64,000 nt of DNA from Symbiodinium natans (GCA_905221605.1 CAJNDS010000668.1:622055-686054), one strand, 5' to 3'. Counted from the stretch's first letter, positions 8,669 through 17,299 are shown. The notes: a model not told the origin generated them from the sequence alone. Numbers and translations: made by a program.

Positions 8669-8806
8669 AGGCCCTGTAAGCTTCCTATAAACCCTGGGCG
8701 GACAGAACAAAGCTCACACAAAGGCAGAACACGGCTGTTGCCTACGGACAGGTCTCCGGGCTATGTGATCCGCGATGAACTACCACGAGATGTGGAGGCC
8801 GCTTGA
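8669..8806 (+). CDS. candidate terminal exon
   Basis: The frame is open from about 8669 (after CATTAG) and reads KLPINPGRTEQSSHKG... then RSPGYVIRDELPRDVEAA before TGA. It contains a strong internal donor-like GTAAGC at 8675. Only frame openness and composition support it. Confidence 0.3.
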   Translation, partial: RPCKLPINPGRTEQSSHKGRTRLLPTDRSPGYVIRDELPRDVEAA

Positions 8807-8850
8807 TGAACACCAAACTCTATCCACCTCGCCCCCTCAACATCCACAAG

Positions 8851-9752
8851 GTCCCAAGCCTTACAAAGGCACCCATGTAGCTTTCGGGCTCTTGTCGTTG
8901 ATCGAGATTTTGCGTTTTCCTCTCGTCCGCGTTTAGAACTGCAGTAAGTCTGCAAAAAGTCTCTTCTAAGCTACTATTTGCAGAAGAACCCCCCCCAAGA
9001 CGGCCCAAAACTTCCAAAAAAGATCATCATCCCTATAATGCCCTTGAAAGGAAGAGTCTTTTGCTTTTCTTGGGTTCTTAAGCAAAGTAGTAAAAAAGCA
9101 CGACCGAAGCAATGCCGCACAGGTCCGAATTCGGGATTGGATGCTTGTGGCTGCTCTGTTGGAGTGTTGTGATCTTCGAGGTATGAGAGGGCCCTAAGCC
9201 CCAAAGCCTAAGCCCTAAACCCTAAACCCTAAACCCTAAACCCTAAACCCTAAACCCCAAAGCCTAAGCCCTAAACCAGGCTCATGCCAGGCCCTTGGCG
9301 GTCCCATCCATAGGAAAGGTGGAACTGTTGAATTCCGGAGTTTGGCTTGAAGCCCTGTATAGGACACCCCCTGCCACAGTGTTCAGTGCGCCTGGAGACA
9401 CAAAACCGTACGTACACAGCTGAGGTTTGATTTTTGTGGATTTTTTCCCTACTTCACAGGAATACTGCAGGTTTTCACCCTAAACCCTAAGCCCTAAGCC
9501 CTAAACCCTAAACCCTAAACCCTAAACCCTAAACCCTAAACCCTAAACCCTAAACCCTAAACCCTAAACCCTAAACCCTAAACCCTAACCCTAAACCCTA
9601 AACCCTAAACCCTAAACCCTAAACCCTATCATCCCGTGGTTGGCAGATGCATGAAACTCTTGAGACGCCATGTGCAGGGCACGTGGGTGCGGATCAGCCG
9701 GGCATCCGCGCCTGATTTTGCAAGTCGTGGCGTTGTTCATCGTTTGAGTTGA
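8851..9752 (+). CDS. five-exon candidate gene with long telomeric introns
   Basis: Exon 8851-8943 (SQALQRHPCSFRALVVDRD...) ends CTGCA|GTAAGT in phase 2. Exon 9123-9180 (SEFGIGCLWLLCWSVVIFE, hydrophobic) resumes in phase 2 and ends GAG|GTATGA in phase 0. Exon 9280-9411 (AHARPLAVPSIGKVELLN, SGVWLEALYRTPPATVFS) is in phase 0. An 11-nt micro-exon 9460-9470 follows ACTTCACAG, and exon 9647-9752 (MKLLRRHVQGTWVRISRAS) ends at TGA. If the third donor is not used, translation stops at 9421-9423. Intron 1 holds MITE-E, intron 2 a CCCTAAA block, and the last intron the longest telomeric array in the window. Confidence 0.55.
8971..9092. mobile_element. MITE-E copy inside an intron
   Basis: CTACTATTTGCAGAAGAACC ... 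TTGGGTTCTTAAGCAAAGTAG. Inner AAAGAT...CCCTATAATG...GAAAGGAAGAGTCTTTTGC matches copies at 44997-45110 and 61086-61193. Confidence 0.75.
9477..9628 (+). repeat. longest interstitial telomeric array, about 21 CCCTAAA units
   Basis: Nearly perfect CCCTAAA, with two CCCTAAG and one CCCTAA unit. It fills the last predicted intron (9471-9646) of the 8.85-kb gene. Confidence 0.97.
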
Positions 9753-9868
9753 AAGGAGAAAGAGTCAGTTTTGTACGTAGAGTTTAGGGTTTTAGAGTTT
9801 AGGGTTTTAGAGTTTAGGGGTTTTAGAGTTCACGGTTTTAGAGTTTGGGTTTTAGAGTTTCGGGTGTA

Positions 9869-10203
9869 GGGTGCCGAACGACCCGGCAGTCATGACCTGG
9901 TGATGAGGTTTGTCTCCAAACGCTGTCCATGCCTACAGCTCGCTGTAGGTCACATTGGCTGGATGCTCATTGCAGTAGCTGCACCCTAAACCCTAAACCC
10001 TAAACCCTCAACCCTGAACCCTAAACCCTAAACCCTAAACCTAAACCCTAGACCCTAAACCCTAAACCCTTGCAGTAGTTCGGAGGTTTCCTTTTGTCCA
10101 TGCCTATCGTTCCCTGGACCTAGAGCTCCACATGCCGACAAGTCCGCAAGGCCTTCAGCAATGGAGCATGGCTAATGTTGGGGCAATAGGATGCCTGCTT
10201 TAG
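9869..10203 (+). CDS. reading frame split by a telomeric insertion with 9-bp duplication
   Basis: The left part reads SHDLVMRFVSKRCPCLQLA then VGHIGWMLIA; the right part reads VRRFPFVHAYRSLDLELHM and PTSPQGLQQWSMANVGAIG to a TAG at 10201. TTGCAGTAG occurs at 9970-9978 and 10070-10078, exactly 100 bp apart, and between them lies a CCCTAAA array. Removing 100 bp gives one continuous frame (LIA-VVRRFP). Exact removal does not place GT and AG at the borders, so either it is a non-conventional intron or the gene is interrupted. No family recognised. Confidence 0.45.
9983..10069 (+). repeat. telomeric array flanked by TTGCAGTAG direct repeats
   Basis: About 12 CCCTAAA-like units (one CCTAAA, one CCCTAGA, one CCCTGAA) lie between 9-bp identical direct repeats. 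Confidence 0.95.
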
Positions 10204-10269
10204 GGTTAGGGTTTAGGGTTTAGGGTTTAGGGTTTAGGGTTTAGGGTTTAGGGTTTAGGGTTTAGGGTT
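10200..10269 (+). repeat. telomeric array (TTTAGGG)~10
   Basis: Nearly perfect TTTAGGG units. Confidence 0.95.
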
Positions 10270-10276
10270 CTGGACC

Positions 10277-10450
10277 ATGGATGCACACGCAGCCTCAGAA
10301 ACAACCAGTACTCAGTACAGCAACTCCACTCGGAATCCTGGCACCCAACGTACCCGCAAGGCTTTAGGAAACCTATGGATTTCTGAAGCAAGTATACAGC
10401 ATGGTCTTTGGCATCCCAACAGATCAGACATCAGAGAGCCTTCACTCTGA
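10277..10450 (+). CDS. 57-codon complete ORF
   Basis: ATG in ACCATGG context directly after the telomeric array. It reads MDAHAASETTSTQYSNS, then TRKALGNLWISEASIQHG to TGA. It is Ser/Thr-rich and hydrophilic. A donor-like GTATAC lies at 10394. No family recognised; it may be the first exon of a longer gene. Confidence 0.35.
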   Translation: MDAHAASETTSTQYSNSTRNPGTQRTRKALGNLWISEASIQHGLWHPNRSDIREPSL

Positions 10451-10518
10451 GGGCTAGAGACTAGGACCGGGAGTAGGGGAGACTTAGAGGGTTAGAGAGC
10501 TTTGGCCAAGGCAGCGGC

Positions 10519-11008
10519 ATGCACCATCGCAGCTGCATGTCGAGGTGGGCTTGTCAGCTCGGCTTTAGGGTTTAGGGTTTAGGGTTTAGGGTTTAGGGTT
10601 TAGGGTTTAGGGTTTAGGGTTTAGGGTTTAGGGTTTAGGGTTTAGGGTTTAGGGATTTTCACCACAACCTCGGCATGCAAGAGGCTATTTCAATGTGAAA
10701 GGGTATTTCCGGTATCCCTGTATGTAAGAGAGGGGTTACAGGTGGATGGCAGTGGTAGGCACTTCCGCTACCTGCAGTACAGCAACCGTATACACACGCA
10801 AGGCAGCAACATGTGTGTTTGCCCGCTCTTGATGTTGAAAAGAATTTGCGCCGGTCTTCGGCCCTTTGCGATATGGAACAGACTGGAAATGAAGAGTGGC
10901 GCATTAAAGCGCAGGGCACTTTTCTTGGTGGCCAGGTGGGGGTATATTGGCTTCAATGTACATTGTCTGATTCGCATGCTCCTAAGACGGTGGGCTTCTG
11001 ATGCATGA
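10519..11008 (+). CDS. two-exon gene with a TTTAGGG intron
   Basis: Exon 10519-10569 (MHHRSCMSRWACQLGFR) ends AGG|GTTTAGGG in phase 0. The intron (10570-10681, 112 bp) is about 12 TTTAGGG units plus GATTTTCACCACAACCTCGG and ends GCAAG. Exon 10682-11008 is open for 108 codons (RLFQCERVFPVSLYVREGLQ, then VDGSGRHFRYLQYSNRIHT, ...LKRRALFLVARWGYIGFNV) to TGA. The product is about 125 residues, basic, with a hydrophobic C-terminal half; no family recognised. Another frame (10813-11001) is also open and cannot be excluded. Confidence 0.5.
10564..10654 (+). repeat. telomeric array (TTTAGGG)13 forming a predicted intron
   Basis: Thirteen uninterrupted TTTAGGG units. The donor GT and many AG sites are supplied by the repeat itself. 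Confidence 0.97.
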
Positions 11009-11384
11009 GGTTGGCACGGAGGCCAGCCACCTTATAGTCTCCGGTTGAGCGATACCTCAAACTATACAGTCTGCAAGAGGGTGTGAGAGCCTCGGGCCTC
11101 CCCTACTAAACCCTAAGCTCCCTAGCAGCCGAGCGGGGAACACCCATCCCTAATTCCTAAACCCTAAAACCTTAAGCCCCAAAGAGAACGTGGCCCCAGA
11201 AATCCCAGGAGTAGACCTCTGCAAAGGTTAGGGGTCTTCTTTACTGGGACCCAGAGTAGGCCCTTATGCACCTTTTCCATGCCTAGGTTCCTCTTGGATC
11301 TTTTTTCTCAATGAAGTCTACTCCTTGGTTAAGGGGTCTAAAACCTAAGTCCGCAAATCTTTATGTACCTCTTTGGAGGGTCAG

Positions 11385-11738
11385 ATGGAAGGCTCGGCGG
11401 GCGGGCGTGGGCAAAGCAAGCGGCAGGCGGTGGCCACAACCCTGGTATCACATCGGGGTTCTAAGTTCGGGTCACCTATTGGGAAATTGACTTGGGGTTC
11501 AGGGCTTATTTCTAGATTGGGGCTTCTGTAGGCTTTACGGCTACGGTGTCGACATGGAGGTCTCTTTTGTTGGGGGCCCTTCCCTAAACCCCCGAATCCT
11601 GGACCCTAAGCTCTAACCCTCAACACTGACCTGCAGGTATCCAACAGGGTAGCTTTGACTAAAAACAACCCGAACATGTTGAAGTTTTCCCTTGGAGATC
11701 CCAAGATCCTTCAACTGTTGGAGAGATGCCTAGTATAG
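11385..11738 (+). CDS. candidate two-exon small gene
   Basis: The ATG lies immediately after GGGTCAG. MEGSAGGRGQSKRQAVATTL is followed by CTG|GTATCA (phase 0). Exon 11637-11738 follows CACTGACCTGCAG (branch-like CTGAC) and reads VSNRVALTKNNPNMLKFS, LGDPKILQLLERCLV to TAG. Without splicing the first exon continues to a stop at 11529-11531. The GQSKRQAV word recurs in the 12.66-kb ORF, hinting at a shared motif or duplicated gene. Confidence 0.4.
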
Positions 11739-11835
11739 GGTTTTGGGTTTTGGGGTTTAGGGTTTACAGCGTTAATTCCTAAACCCTAAACCTTAAACCC
11801 TAAACCCTAAACCCTAAACCCTGTGGGGGTCTCAG

Positions 11836-11925
11836 GCTGGTTGCGCCTGCCGCATGATTAAGCTGAGTGGGATTGCAAGCTTCACTCCTACCCACAGCTG
11901 CCGCAGCTTGCGCGTATATCCCTGA
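11836..11925 (+). CDS. candidate exon
   Basis: After GGGTCTCAG one frame reads AGCACRMIKLSGIASFTP, THSCRSLRVYP to TGA. A donor-like GTATAT precedes the stop. It is Cys/Ser-rich and unidentified. Confidence 0.3.
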   Translation, partial: AGCACRMIKLSGIASFTPTHSCRSLRVYP

Positions 11926-12001
11926 GTGAAAAGTGCAAAATAAGCAATGCAACTAAACCCTAAACCCTAAACACTAAACCCTCAACCCTAAGCCAAACAA
12001 G

Positions 12002-12284
12002 GGTTTACTCCTTGCTCGTTGGGTTGGACCAAGGTGGCTGTCTGCACCATGCGGGCCTCGGCAGGCACCTGGCCCAGAACCCTCTGCTCGGTTTAGGGTT
12101 TAGGGTTTAGGGTTTAGGGTTTAGGGTTTAGGGTTTAGGGTTTAGGGTTTAGGGTTTAGGGTTTAGGGTTCACAGTAAGGTACACATACGGCTTAACTGA
12201 AAAATGCTTAGGGGCTGTTTTGAGGGTGGGGACGTATGGAAATCATACATCAAGCTTCATGGGCCTTTTGCGATACAGGGAGGG

Positions 12285-12318
<34 letters not shown>

Positions 12319-12565
12319 AGAGAGAGAGAGGGACATGTATATATATATATATATACATTTGTTGCTTATATTTATATTTATATTTATATTTATATTTATA
12401 TTTATAAATGCATAGGGGCAGTTCATGGACTCATCAGGATCTCCCACGAGGGAGCCCAGTCGTTCCGATGGATTCCTTGGCGAAAAAGTATGGTCGGTAG
12501 GCTCAGTCATTCGGCTCCATAGCGGTAGCGTTGCACTCAAGATACCCCCAAAGGGGATGATATGA
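12002..12565 (+). CDS. three-exon candidate gene with Arg-Glu repeat segment
   Basis: Exon 12002-12090 (VYSLLVGLDQGGCLHHAG...) ends CTCG|GTTTAGGG in phase 1. After an 11-unit TTTAGGG intron, exon 12212-12336 (AVLRVGTYGNHTSSFMG, then an RE/RERE run from a (GA)n microsatellite) ends CAT|GTATAT in phase 0. The intron 12337-12415 is TA/TTTATA microsatellite. Exon 12416-12565, after ATGCATAG, reads GQFMDSSGSPTREPSRSD, GFLGEKVWSVGSVIRLHS, to TGA. All phases agree. No family recognised. Confidence 0.5.
12091..12170 (+). repeat. telomeric array (TTTAGGG)11 in an intron
   Basis: Eleven perfect units start directly at the predicted donor GT. Confidence 0.95.
12285..12406 (+). repeat. compound microsatellite (GA)n, (TA)n, (TTTATA)n
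   Basis: GA-rich 12285-12330, TA 12336-12355, TTTATA-type 12367-12406. Confidence 0.95.
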
Positions 12566-12650
12566 GGTAGAACACCCATACACTCGCTGGCCCATCATAT
12601 GGTTCCAAGTTGTTTCCGTTTTCAACTACGCACGGAGAGCGTCCAAGTCC

Positions 12651-12972
12651 ATGAAGGAACGTGTCGAACAAAGGTTTAGGGCTTTCCGACCGCGCAGCCC
12701 AAAAAGCCCTTGCTGTGGAGAGAGGTTCTACCGCCACACGTGGGCAAAGCCAGCAAAGCAAACGGCAGGCAGTGGTCGCTGCCTCAGCCCACTTCGCCAC
12801 ACTGTTGGGGGGGCTTTGGGTTTCAGGATGTCTTCAACACCCAAAAGTAATTTTAAAAACCTTTGCGGCCCAGCGCCGAAAAGAAGCAAAGAGGCGATTT
12901 CGGGGCTTCGGGGGTTCTTCCCTAACCCTAAGCCCTAAGCCCTACGAAACCTCCACGGGCTCATGGGGCTAG
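12651..12972 (+). CDS. overlapping open frames, one coding
   Basis: Two long frames overlap. One (12661-12972) reads LGLSDRAAQKALAVERGS, TATRGQSQQSKRQAVVAAS, LKTFAAQRRKEAKRRFRG and is favoured because GQS..SKRQAV matches the 11.4-kb ORF. The other starts at a true ATG at 12651 (MKERVEQRFRAFRPRSPKS) and ends at 12938; its frame is open upstream to 12561. The two cannot be separated without transcripts. Confidence 0.4.
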
Positions 12973-13439
12973 AGGTGAGAACTAGTTGTGTACTGGAGGG
13001 GTTCGGGTTTTCAAAGGCTTGCGGCCTTCATGTCACTGAACTCCTTGCAGAAATGCTCTCCAAGCATCTTTGCCACGGGCGCCTTCGCACGAATCTTACA
13101 GCGGTACCCGGAGAGACCTAGTGTGCCTGCTGCCTCAGGACAAGTCGCCGGGCATCGTCCGGTTTAGGGTTTCGGGTTTAGGGTTTCGGGTTTAGGGTTT
13201 AGGGCGTAGCTTGTGTAGCTTATTCAGGCCCGGCATTCTTCATATCATGCCGCTGTTTGCGTGCCAGACTAGCCGCCGCCACTCAAGGGCAAGGACAGCC
13301 TTCTAGCCAAGGGTCAGCATGCAAAACGCAGACACTTAATTATCAAACATCTTCGAAGTATGCAGGCGGTCTTTTAGCGACTTCAATGCCTTGGATATCT
13401 AGGGTTTACTTCAGATACTGCCCACTTCGTCACACGTAG
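12940..13439 (+). CDS. three-exon candidate gene
   Basis: Exon 12940-12974 (LRNLHGLMGLE) ends GAG|GTGAGA in phase 0. Exon 13051-13156, after CTGAACTCCTTGCAG, reads KCSPSIFATGAFARILQR, YPERPSVPAASGQVAGH and ends at GTCCGG in phase 1. After a TTTAGGG/TTTCGGG intron, exon 13228-13439 reads PAFFISCRCLRARLAAAT...KTQTLNYQTSSKYAGGL... to TAG. Alternative joins after the second exon exist. The first exon overlaps the preceding ORF. No family recognised. Confidence 0.4.
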
Positions 13440-13532
13440 ATTCCCGTGGCGGAGCCCTCCACAAAACATGCGCAGTGCGGAGGCCCGTGGATCGAGCCCT
13501 ACACCCTTAACCCTAAACCCTAAACCCTAAAG

Positions 13533-13844
13533 CTGCTTGCTGGTTTCTGCCACGTTGGAGACGCACTGACCGGGGTTGCCTAGCGCGCTGCCCCATGAGT
13601 TCTAGGAATTTCGGCCTTTTCTCCCCCAAAAGCAGCGGAGGACGAAGCAAAAGACGCCAAGAAGGCTGCTCAGCTCCGGTTGTTTCTTTATGCTCCAGAA
13701 ACCCTAAACCCTAAACCCTAAACCCTAAACCCTAAACCCTAAACCCTAAACCACTCCACATCTGGAACTAGAGACTGGCTGACAGGGCATGTTGTTGAGT
13801 TCTGGTTGCCTCTGGGCGGCTACATAGTAGTGGAGGGTTCCTAG
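13533..13844 (+). CDS. three-exon candidate gene
   Basis: Exons 13533-13574 (ACWFLPRWRRTDR), 13633-13678 (AAEDEAKDAKKAAQLR, charged helix) and 13772-13844 (DWLTGHVVEFWLPLGGYIV, to TAG) agree in phase (1, then 2). The second intron contains seven CCCTAAA units (about 13698-13752). The 5' end is unknown and no family is recognised. The second exon is open in all three frames, which lowers confidence. Confidence 0.4.
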
Positions 13845-14126
13845 GATGGACTCTTAAACCCTAAACCCTAAACCCTACGCCCCTACGCCCCTACGCCCTA
13901 CACCCTACACGCTACACCCTGAAACCTAAACCTCTTTTCCCCCCACTCCGCCACCTTACTGTTCTGTAAGGGCCAACTGCCTGTGCAGGGGAGCTGCTCC
14001 TTTTATGGTTTAGGGTTTAGGGTTTAGGGGCGGGTTTTCCAACGTTCGGCCTCCTGAACCCGAAACCCTGAAAACTCCTCGCCGGCACGCGTGCGCCAGC
14101 TGTGAGAGTCGCAACCCTGAAAGCGC

Positions 14127-14227
14127 CCAGATCTTCCAACACCCCTGAATTCAGGAATATGCCCTAATTCATACTAAGGATCATAACTATGAGTTAGGGT
14201 ATGTTGCTTAATTCAGGGGTCTTGGTC
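14127..14227. mobile_element. MITE-C copy
   Basis: ACACCCCTGAATTCAGGAAT ... GCTTAATTCAGGGGTCTTG with core AGGATCATAACTATGAG, as at 7383-7478. Confidence 0.75.
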
Positions 14228-14242
14228 TGGGTGCAAGAAAAC

Positions 14243-14330
14243 CCGCGCGAGCCCCAAGCCCAGGCTACTGAGGCAGAGAAGGGAGAGAAGGCCAAGAAAA
14301 CGGCACCTGCGGAAGGCCACTTAGGGTTCA
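14243..14330 (+). CDS. candidate exon, Ala/Lys/Glu-rich
   Basis: After GGTGCAAG one frame reads NPREPQAQATEAEKGEKAK, KTAPAEGH and then enters a telomeric tract. It resembles the charged exons at 15.3 and 16.1 kb. Phase links were not established. Confidence 0.3.
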
Positions 14331-14505
14331 GGGTCGGGTCATGGGGGATCGGGGATAGGGGTTTAATTAGGGTTTAGGGTTTAGGGTTCAGGGTTTAGGC
14401 ATTGGGGTGATTGCCCTCAGTCCATGGTTCAAAGGGGGGTGATTACTAATCTGGGGTCCCGCTCTAAGGGTGGTCCTTATTATAAGCTGGACTATGCGAT
14501 TTTTT

Positions 14506-14529
14506 GTGGGGGGGGGGGGGGGGGGGGGG
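14506..14529 (+). repeat. poly-G tract
   Basis: About 23 G, interrupted only at the edges. Similar homopolymers occur at 5485-5501 (C), 19389-19422 (G), 35629-35657 (C) and 61071-61092 (C). Confidence 0.95.
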
Positions 14530-14760
14530 CAGAGAGGGGACCCGGCCCACAATTTCAGTTAGGGTTTAGGGTTTAGGGGTTAGGGTGTAGGGAACTGACA
14601 ATGCAGCTCTCCTTGCCTTTTTTTTTTTGCTGTTTTGTTTCTCGCTCTTTCTCTTCTTCGCTCTCTCCATCGCCCTGACCCTGTGTCTCTTGGCGAGTGC
14701 ATCTTGCACCCTGCCCTCCGCTAGTAGGATGTAGGAGGGGTGATATTGCGAGGCAACTAG

Positions 14761-15144
14761 ATGTGGGATCTGGTGTGGGCAGCTTCCATGCTGGCAAGAA
14801 TCCCAAACCCTAACCGTCAGGAAAGGGAAAAAAATGGACTTTCGTTCGGAAACGCAGGCAACTCTAGCAGTGCCCCGTTTGCTCTTGCATGGGCCACTTC
14901 CTATTCATGGCCTGCCAGAGCAGACTCGGCTTGGTGTTTGACCCAGCTGCTGACTGCACCATGCTGCTGGGATAGTCTAAGCTCGCAGTTTGAGTGTTTC
15001 GGGGCAGGCCTCTCTAGCAGTGCTGGCTCACCTCATGGGCTGGCTCTTCCTGAAAATGCCTGCGAGACCCAAAGGGGGCTGGAGTTTGACCCGGCTGCTC
15101 AGCTTTGCGCCTCTGAGCTGCCCCGGGATAGGCCAAGCCCATAG
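14761..15144 (+). CDS. Ala/Ser/Trp-rich ORF over a diverged 150-bp tandem duplication
   Basis: The 127-codon ORF (SSSAPFALAWATSYSWPAR...) overlies two diverged copies of a roughly 150-bp unit: CTCTAGCAGTGC at 14862 and 15012, GTTTGACCC.GCTGCT at 14936 and 15084, GGGATAG near 14969 and 15124. Small indels put the copies partly out of frame. It may be a decayed duplicated exon; function unknown. Confidence 0.25.
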   Translation: MWDLVWAASMLARIPNPNRQEREKNGLSFGNAGNSSSAPFALAWATSYSWPARADSAWCLTQLLTAPCCWDSLSSQFECFGAGLSSSAGSPHGLALPENACETQRGLEFDPAAQLCASELPRDRPSP

Positions 15145-15307
15145 GCCCAAAGCCACTCAGAGAAGCCCTGTCCTTGAAGGAGTATCCCTTGGCTGTGACA
15201 AACACCCCTAAACTCTGAACCCTTGAACCCTAAGCCCTCATAAACCCCAAACCCTAACAGAGCAAACCCTAAGTCCTAAACCCCCCAAAACGCCCTAAGT
15301 CCAAGGA

Positions 15308-15580
15308 AAGAAAGCCGAGAGCAAGGCCCCCAAGAAGGCTCGAGCTGCGTGGTTCGGGGCTCGCGGGTTTCTTCAGAGGGACTCAGACATGGTGATGTTC
15401 CCCCTTATACGACGCAACAGCCCTTAAAGGGATCATCGTACCCCGGATTACAATCCCTATGAGTTGAGGACTATGAGTAAAAGGGGGAACATCCCAAACT
15501 CATGCGCCATTTTTCATACCGACTCTACCAAGATTGGGGCCGCTTACAGCTTTAGGCACCTGAACGCACCCAATCTTTAC
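15308..15580 (+). CDS. candidate exons around a MITE-A
   Basis: After GTCCAAG one frame reads GKKAESKAPKKARAAWFG, ARGFLQRDSDM up to the MITE-A at 15390 (ATG|GTGATG donor). After the element, CTACCAAG precedes IGAAYSFRHLNAPNLYP, in the compatible phase 0. This fits the MITE-as-intron pattern, but the first exon is also open in another frame. Confidence 0.3.
15390..15497. mobile_element. MITE-A copy
   Basis: TGGTGATGTTCCCCCTTATA ... TAAAAGGGGGAACATCCCAA. Flanks ACTCAGAC / ACTCATGC are partly matching. Confidence 0.8.
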
Positions 15581-16077
15581 CCGAAACCCCAAACTCTAAA
15601 CCCAAAACCCTAATCTGTGCCTTCCAGGATCACGAAGTTTTCTCATGTACTACCCTGTTCCCATACAGTGTGTCTTTCAGCCTTCCGATCCCTTTGACCC
15701 TAGGCCCCGAAAGCCCTTGCGCAGTGGCACAAGACCCTAAACACAAGAAGCCCTACAGCAACAAGCCTAGAAACTGCAAGCCTCTGCTGCGTGGGTTCGT
15801 CCAGCTATGTGTTGGCTGAACCCTAAGCACTAAGCTGGTGACGGGTTGGGGCCCTAAACCCTAAACCCTAGACCCTAAACCCTAAATGCTTTTCTGCTGA
15901 CCTGAAAAAGCACGAACCCATATCGTCATTTGCCCTGTTGAGTGGCTTTCAGTCAGCTAGGGGTAGGCAAGAAGACAAGCAACTCAGCCCTAAACCCTAT
16001 AACCCCTCAACCCTAAACCCTAAACCCTATAAATACCCTCAACCCTACACCCTATTCACCCCAAACCCTCAACCCTA

Positions 16078-16231
16078 GACCCAAAAAACTCTTCCTCAAC
16101 TGCCGAGCCTGAACCCCACGCGAAACGCCCCCTTGAGGAGGCCACGGCTGCGTTGACCGACGATGCGGAGGGCCTAGAGATCCTAGGGGAGGAGCCCCAA
16201 GCCCAGGGGCTTGAAAGGCTTTGGGTGCAGG
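16078..16231 (+). CDS. candidate exon, acidic
   Basis: One frame reads NSSSTAEPEPHAKRPLEEA, TAALTDDAEGLEILGEEP, QAQGLERLWV and then runs into the TTTAGGGG block at 16228. GTTTAGG follows directly as a possible donor. Composition is typical of a soluble, disordered or coiled protein. No start or partner exon was assigned. Confidence 0.35.
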
Positions 16232-16430
16232 GGTTTAGGGGTTTAGGGGTTTAGGGGGTTGAGGGGTTTAGGGGTTTAGGGGTTTAGGGGTTTAGGGGTT
16301 TAGGGGTTGAGGGGTTTAGGGGTTTAGGGGTCTGGGGGGTTTAGGGGTTTAGGGGTTTAGGGGTTTAGGGGGTTAGGGGTTTAGGGGTTTAGGGGTTTAG
16401 GGGTTTAGGGGTTTGGTTTAGGGTTTGGGG
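16228..16430 (+). repeat. TTTAGGGG octamer array
   Basis: About 25 units are dominated by TTTAGGGG, with a few TTGAGGGG and TTTAGGGGG. This is a homogenised variant of the telomeric repeat. Confidence 0.95.
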
Positions 16431-16434
16431 GCTG

Positions 16435-16533
16435 TACTTGGAGGTTCATGGGTAGTTCGTTCTACGTTAGTGAGTTTAAAGTATAGCTTCCATACTTAGA
16501 GCCCTACTTCTAACTACCCTGAACCTCCAAGTA
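16435..16533. mobile_element. MITE-B copy
   Basis: TACTTGGAGGTTCATGGGTA ... CTACCCTGAACCTCCAAGTA. It ends 12 bp before a MITE-A. Confidence 0.85.
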
Positions 16534-16544
16534 TGGGTTTTGAG

Positions 16545-16646
16545 TTGGGACGTTCCCCCTTATACTTACAGTCCTTAATTGGGGTGGTAGTACCCCGCTA
16601 TTGTAATCCCTTTTCAGGACTGTTAGTACAAGGGGGAACATCCCAA
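16545..16646. mobile_element. MITE-A with perfect 8-bp target duplication
   Basis: TTGGGACGTTCCCCCTTATA ... GTACAAGGGGGAACATCCCAA. Flanks GTTTTGAG at 16537-16544 and 16647-16654 are identical. Confidence 0.92.
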
Positions 16647-16924
16647 GTTTTGAGGATAGAAGGTCCAACTGTCGGCCTTGGGGTTTTGGGTTAGGGTTTA
16701 GGGTGTAGCGATATCGGCCTTGTAATGCCAGTGAAAGCAGTTTGAGGCAACAAGCCGGCGTGTTTGACCTATGCTAAGAGAGCCCCCGAGTCACAAGTCA
16801 TAAGAGGCCATAGTAAGGGTTAGGGTTTAGGGTTTAGGGTTTAGGGAGTACCACTTCACTTTCAGTCCCTTCACTATTGTGAGTACAGTAAGGGCCACCT
16901 CCTGACAGAACGAGGTTGTGACGG

Positions 16925-17021
16925 CGGCTAAGTAGGGTTATTAGGTACCCTAATGAGGATGAAAATTAGACTTGTCATACCTTTGACCCTACATATAACT
17001 AACCAAATGAACCTGCAAGTA
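16925..17021. mobile_element. MITE-B copy, degenerate
   Basis: Left AAGTAGGGTTATTAGGTACC; right ACATATAACTAACCAAATGA ACCTGCAAGTA. Confidence 0.6.
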
Positions 17022-17030
17022 AATCCCTGA

Positions 17031-17091
17031 TGCAGTTCACCAGGTGGTGACGCAGATCGCACAAGCCAAGTACGAGGTTGGACGGCAGTGA
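17031..17091 (+). CDS. candidate terminal exon
   Basis: Just after the MITE-B, the frame DAVHQVVTQIAQAKYEVGRQ ends in TGA. TTCACCAG inside it is an alternative acceptor. Confidence 0.3.
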
Positions 17092-17157
17092 AAGAGCAGT
17101 TCTCCAGGTCAGGTCCCTGTAGGGTTTAGGGTAGGGTTTAGGGTTTAGGGGTTAGGG

Positions 17158-17270
17158 ATATGGTCAGCTCTCAAAATTATGGCCCCTTTTTGGGTACCCG
17201 GAGTATTCGGGGCCGCTTTAAGTAGCCAAAAGGGACCATGATTTAGAGAAGCGGCCATATGGGAGTTGAT
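17158..17270. mobile_element. MITE-G palindrome
   Basis: ATATGGTCAGCTCTCAAAAT ... AGAGAAGCGGCCATAT, with inner GGCCCCTTTTTGG mirrored by CCAAAAGGGACC. Half of a second copy lies at 51220-51286. Confidence 0.75.
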
Positions 17271-17299
17271 ATTCCGGGTGCTCGAACAGGGACCACAGT

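Noticed and set aside
10813-11001. alternative frame LDVEKNLRRSSALCDM...
   Set aside because: Protein-like, but the longer frame 10682-11008 fits the upstream exon in phase; not excluded outright.
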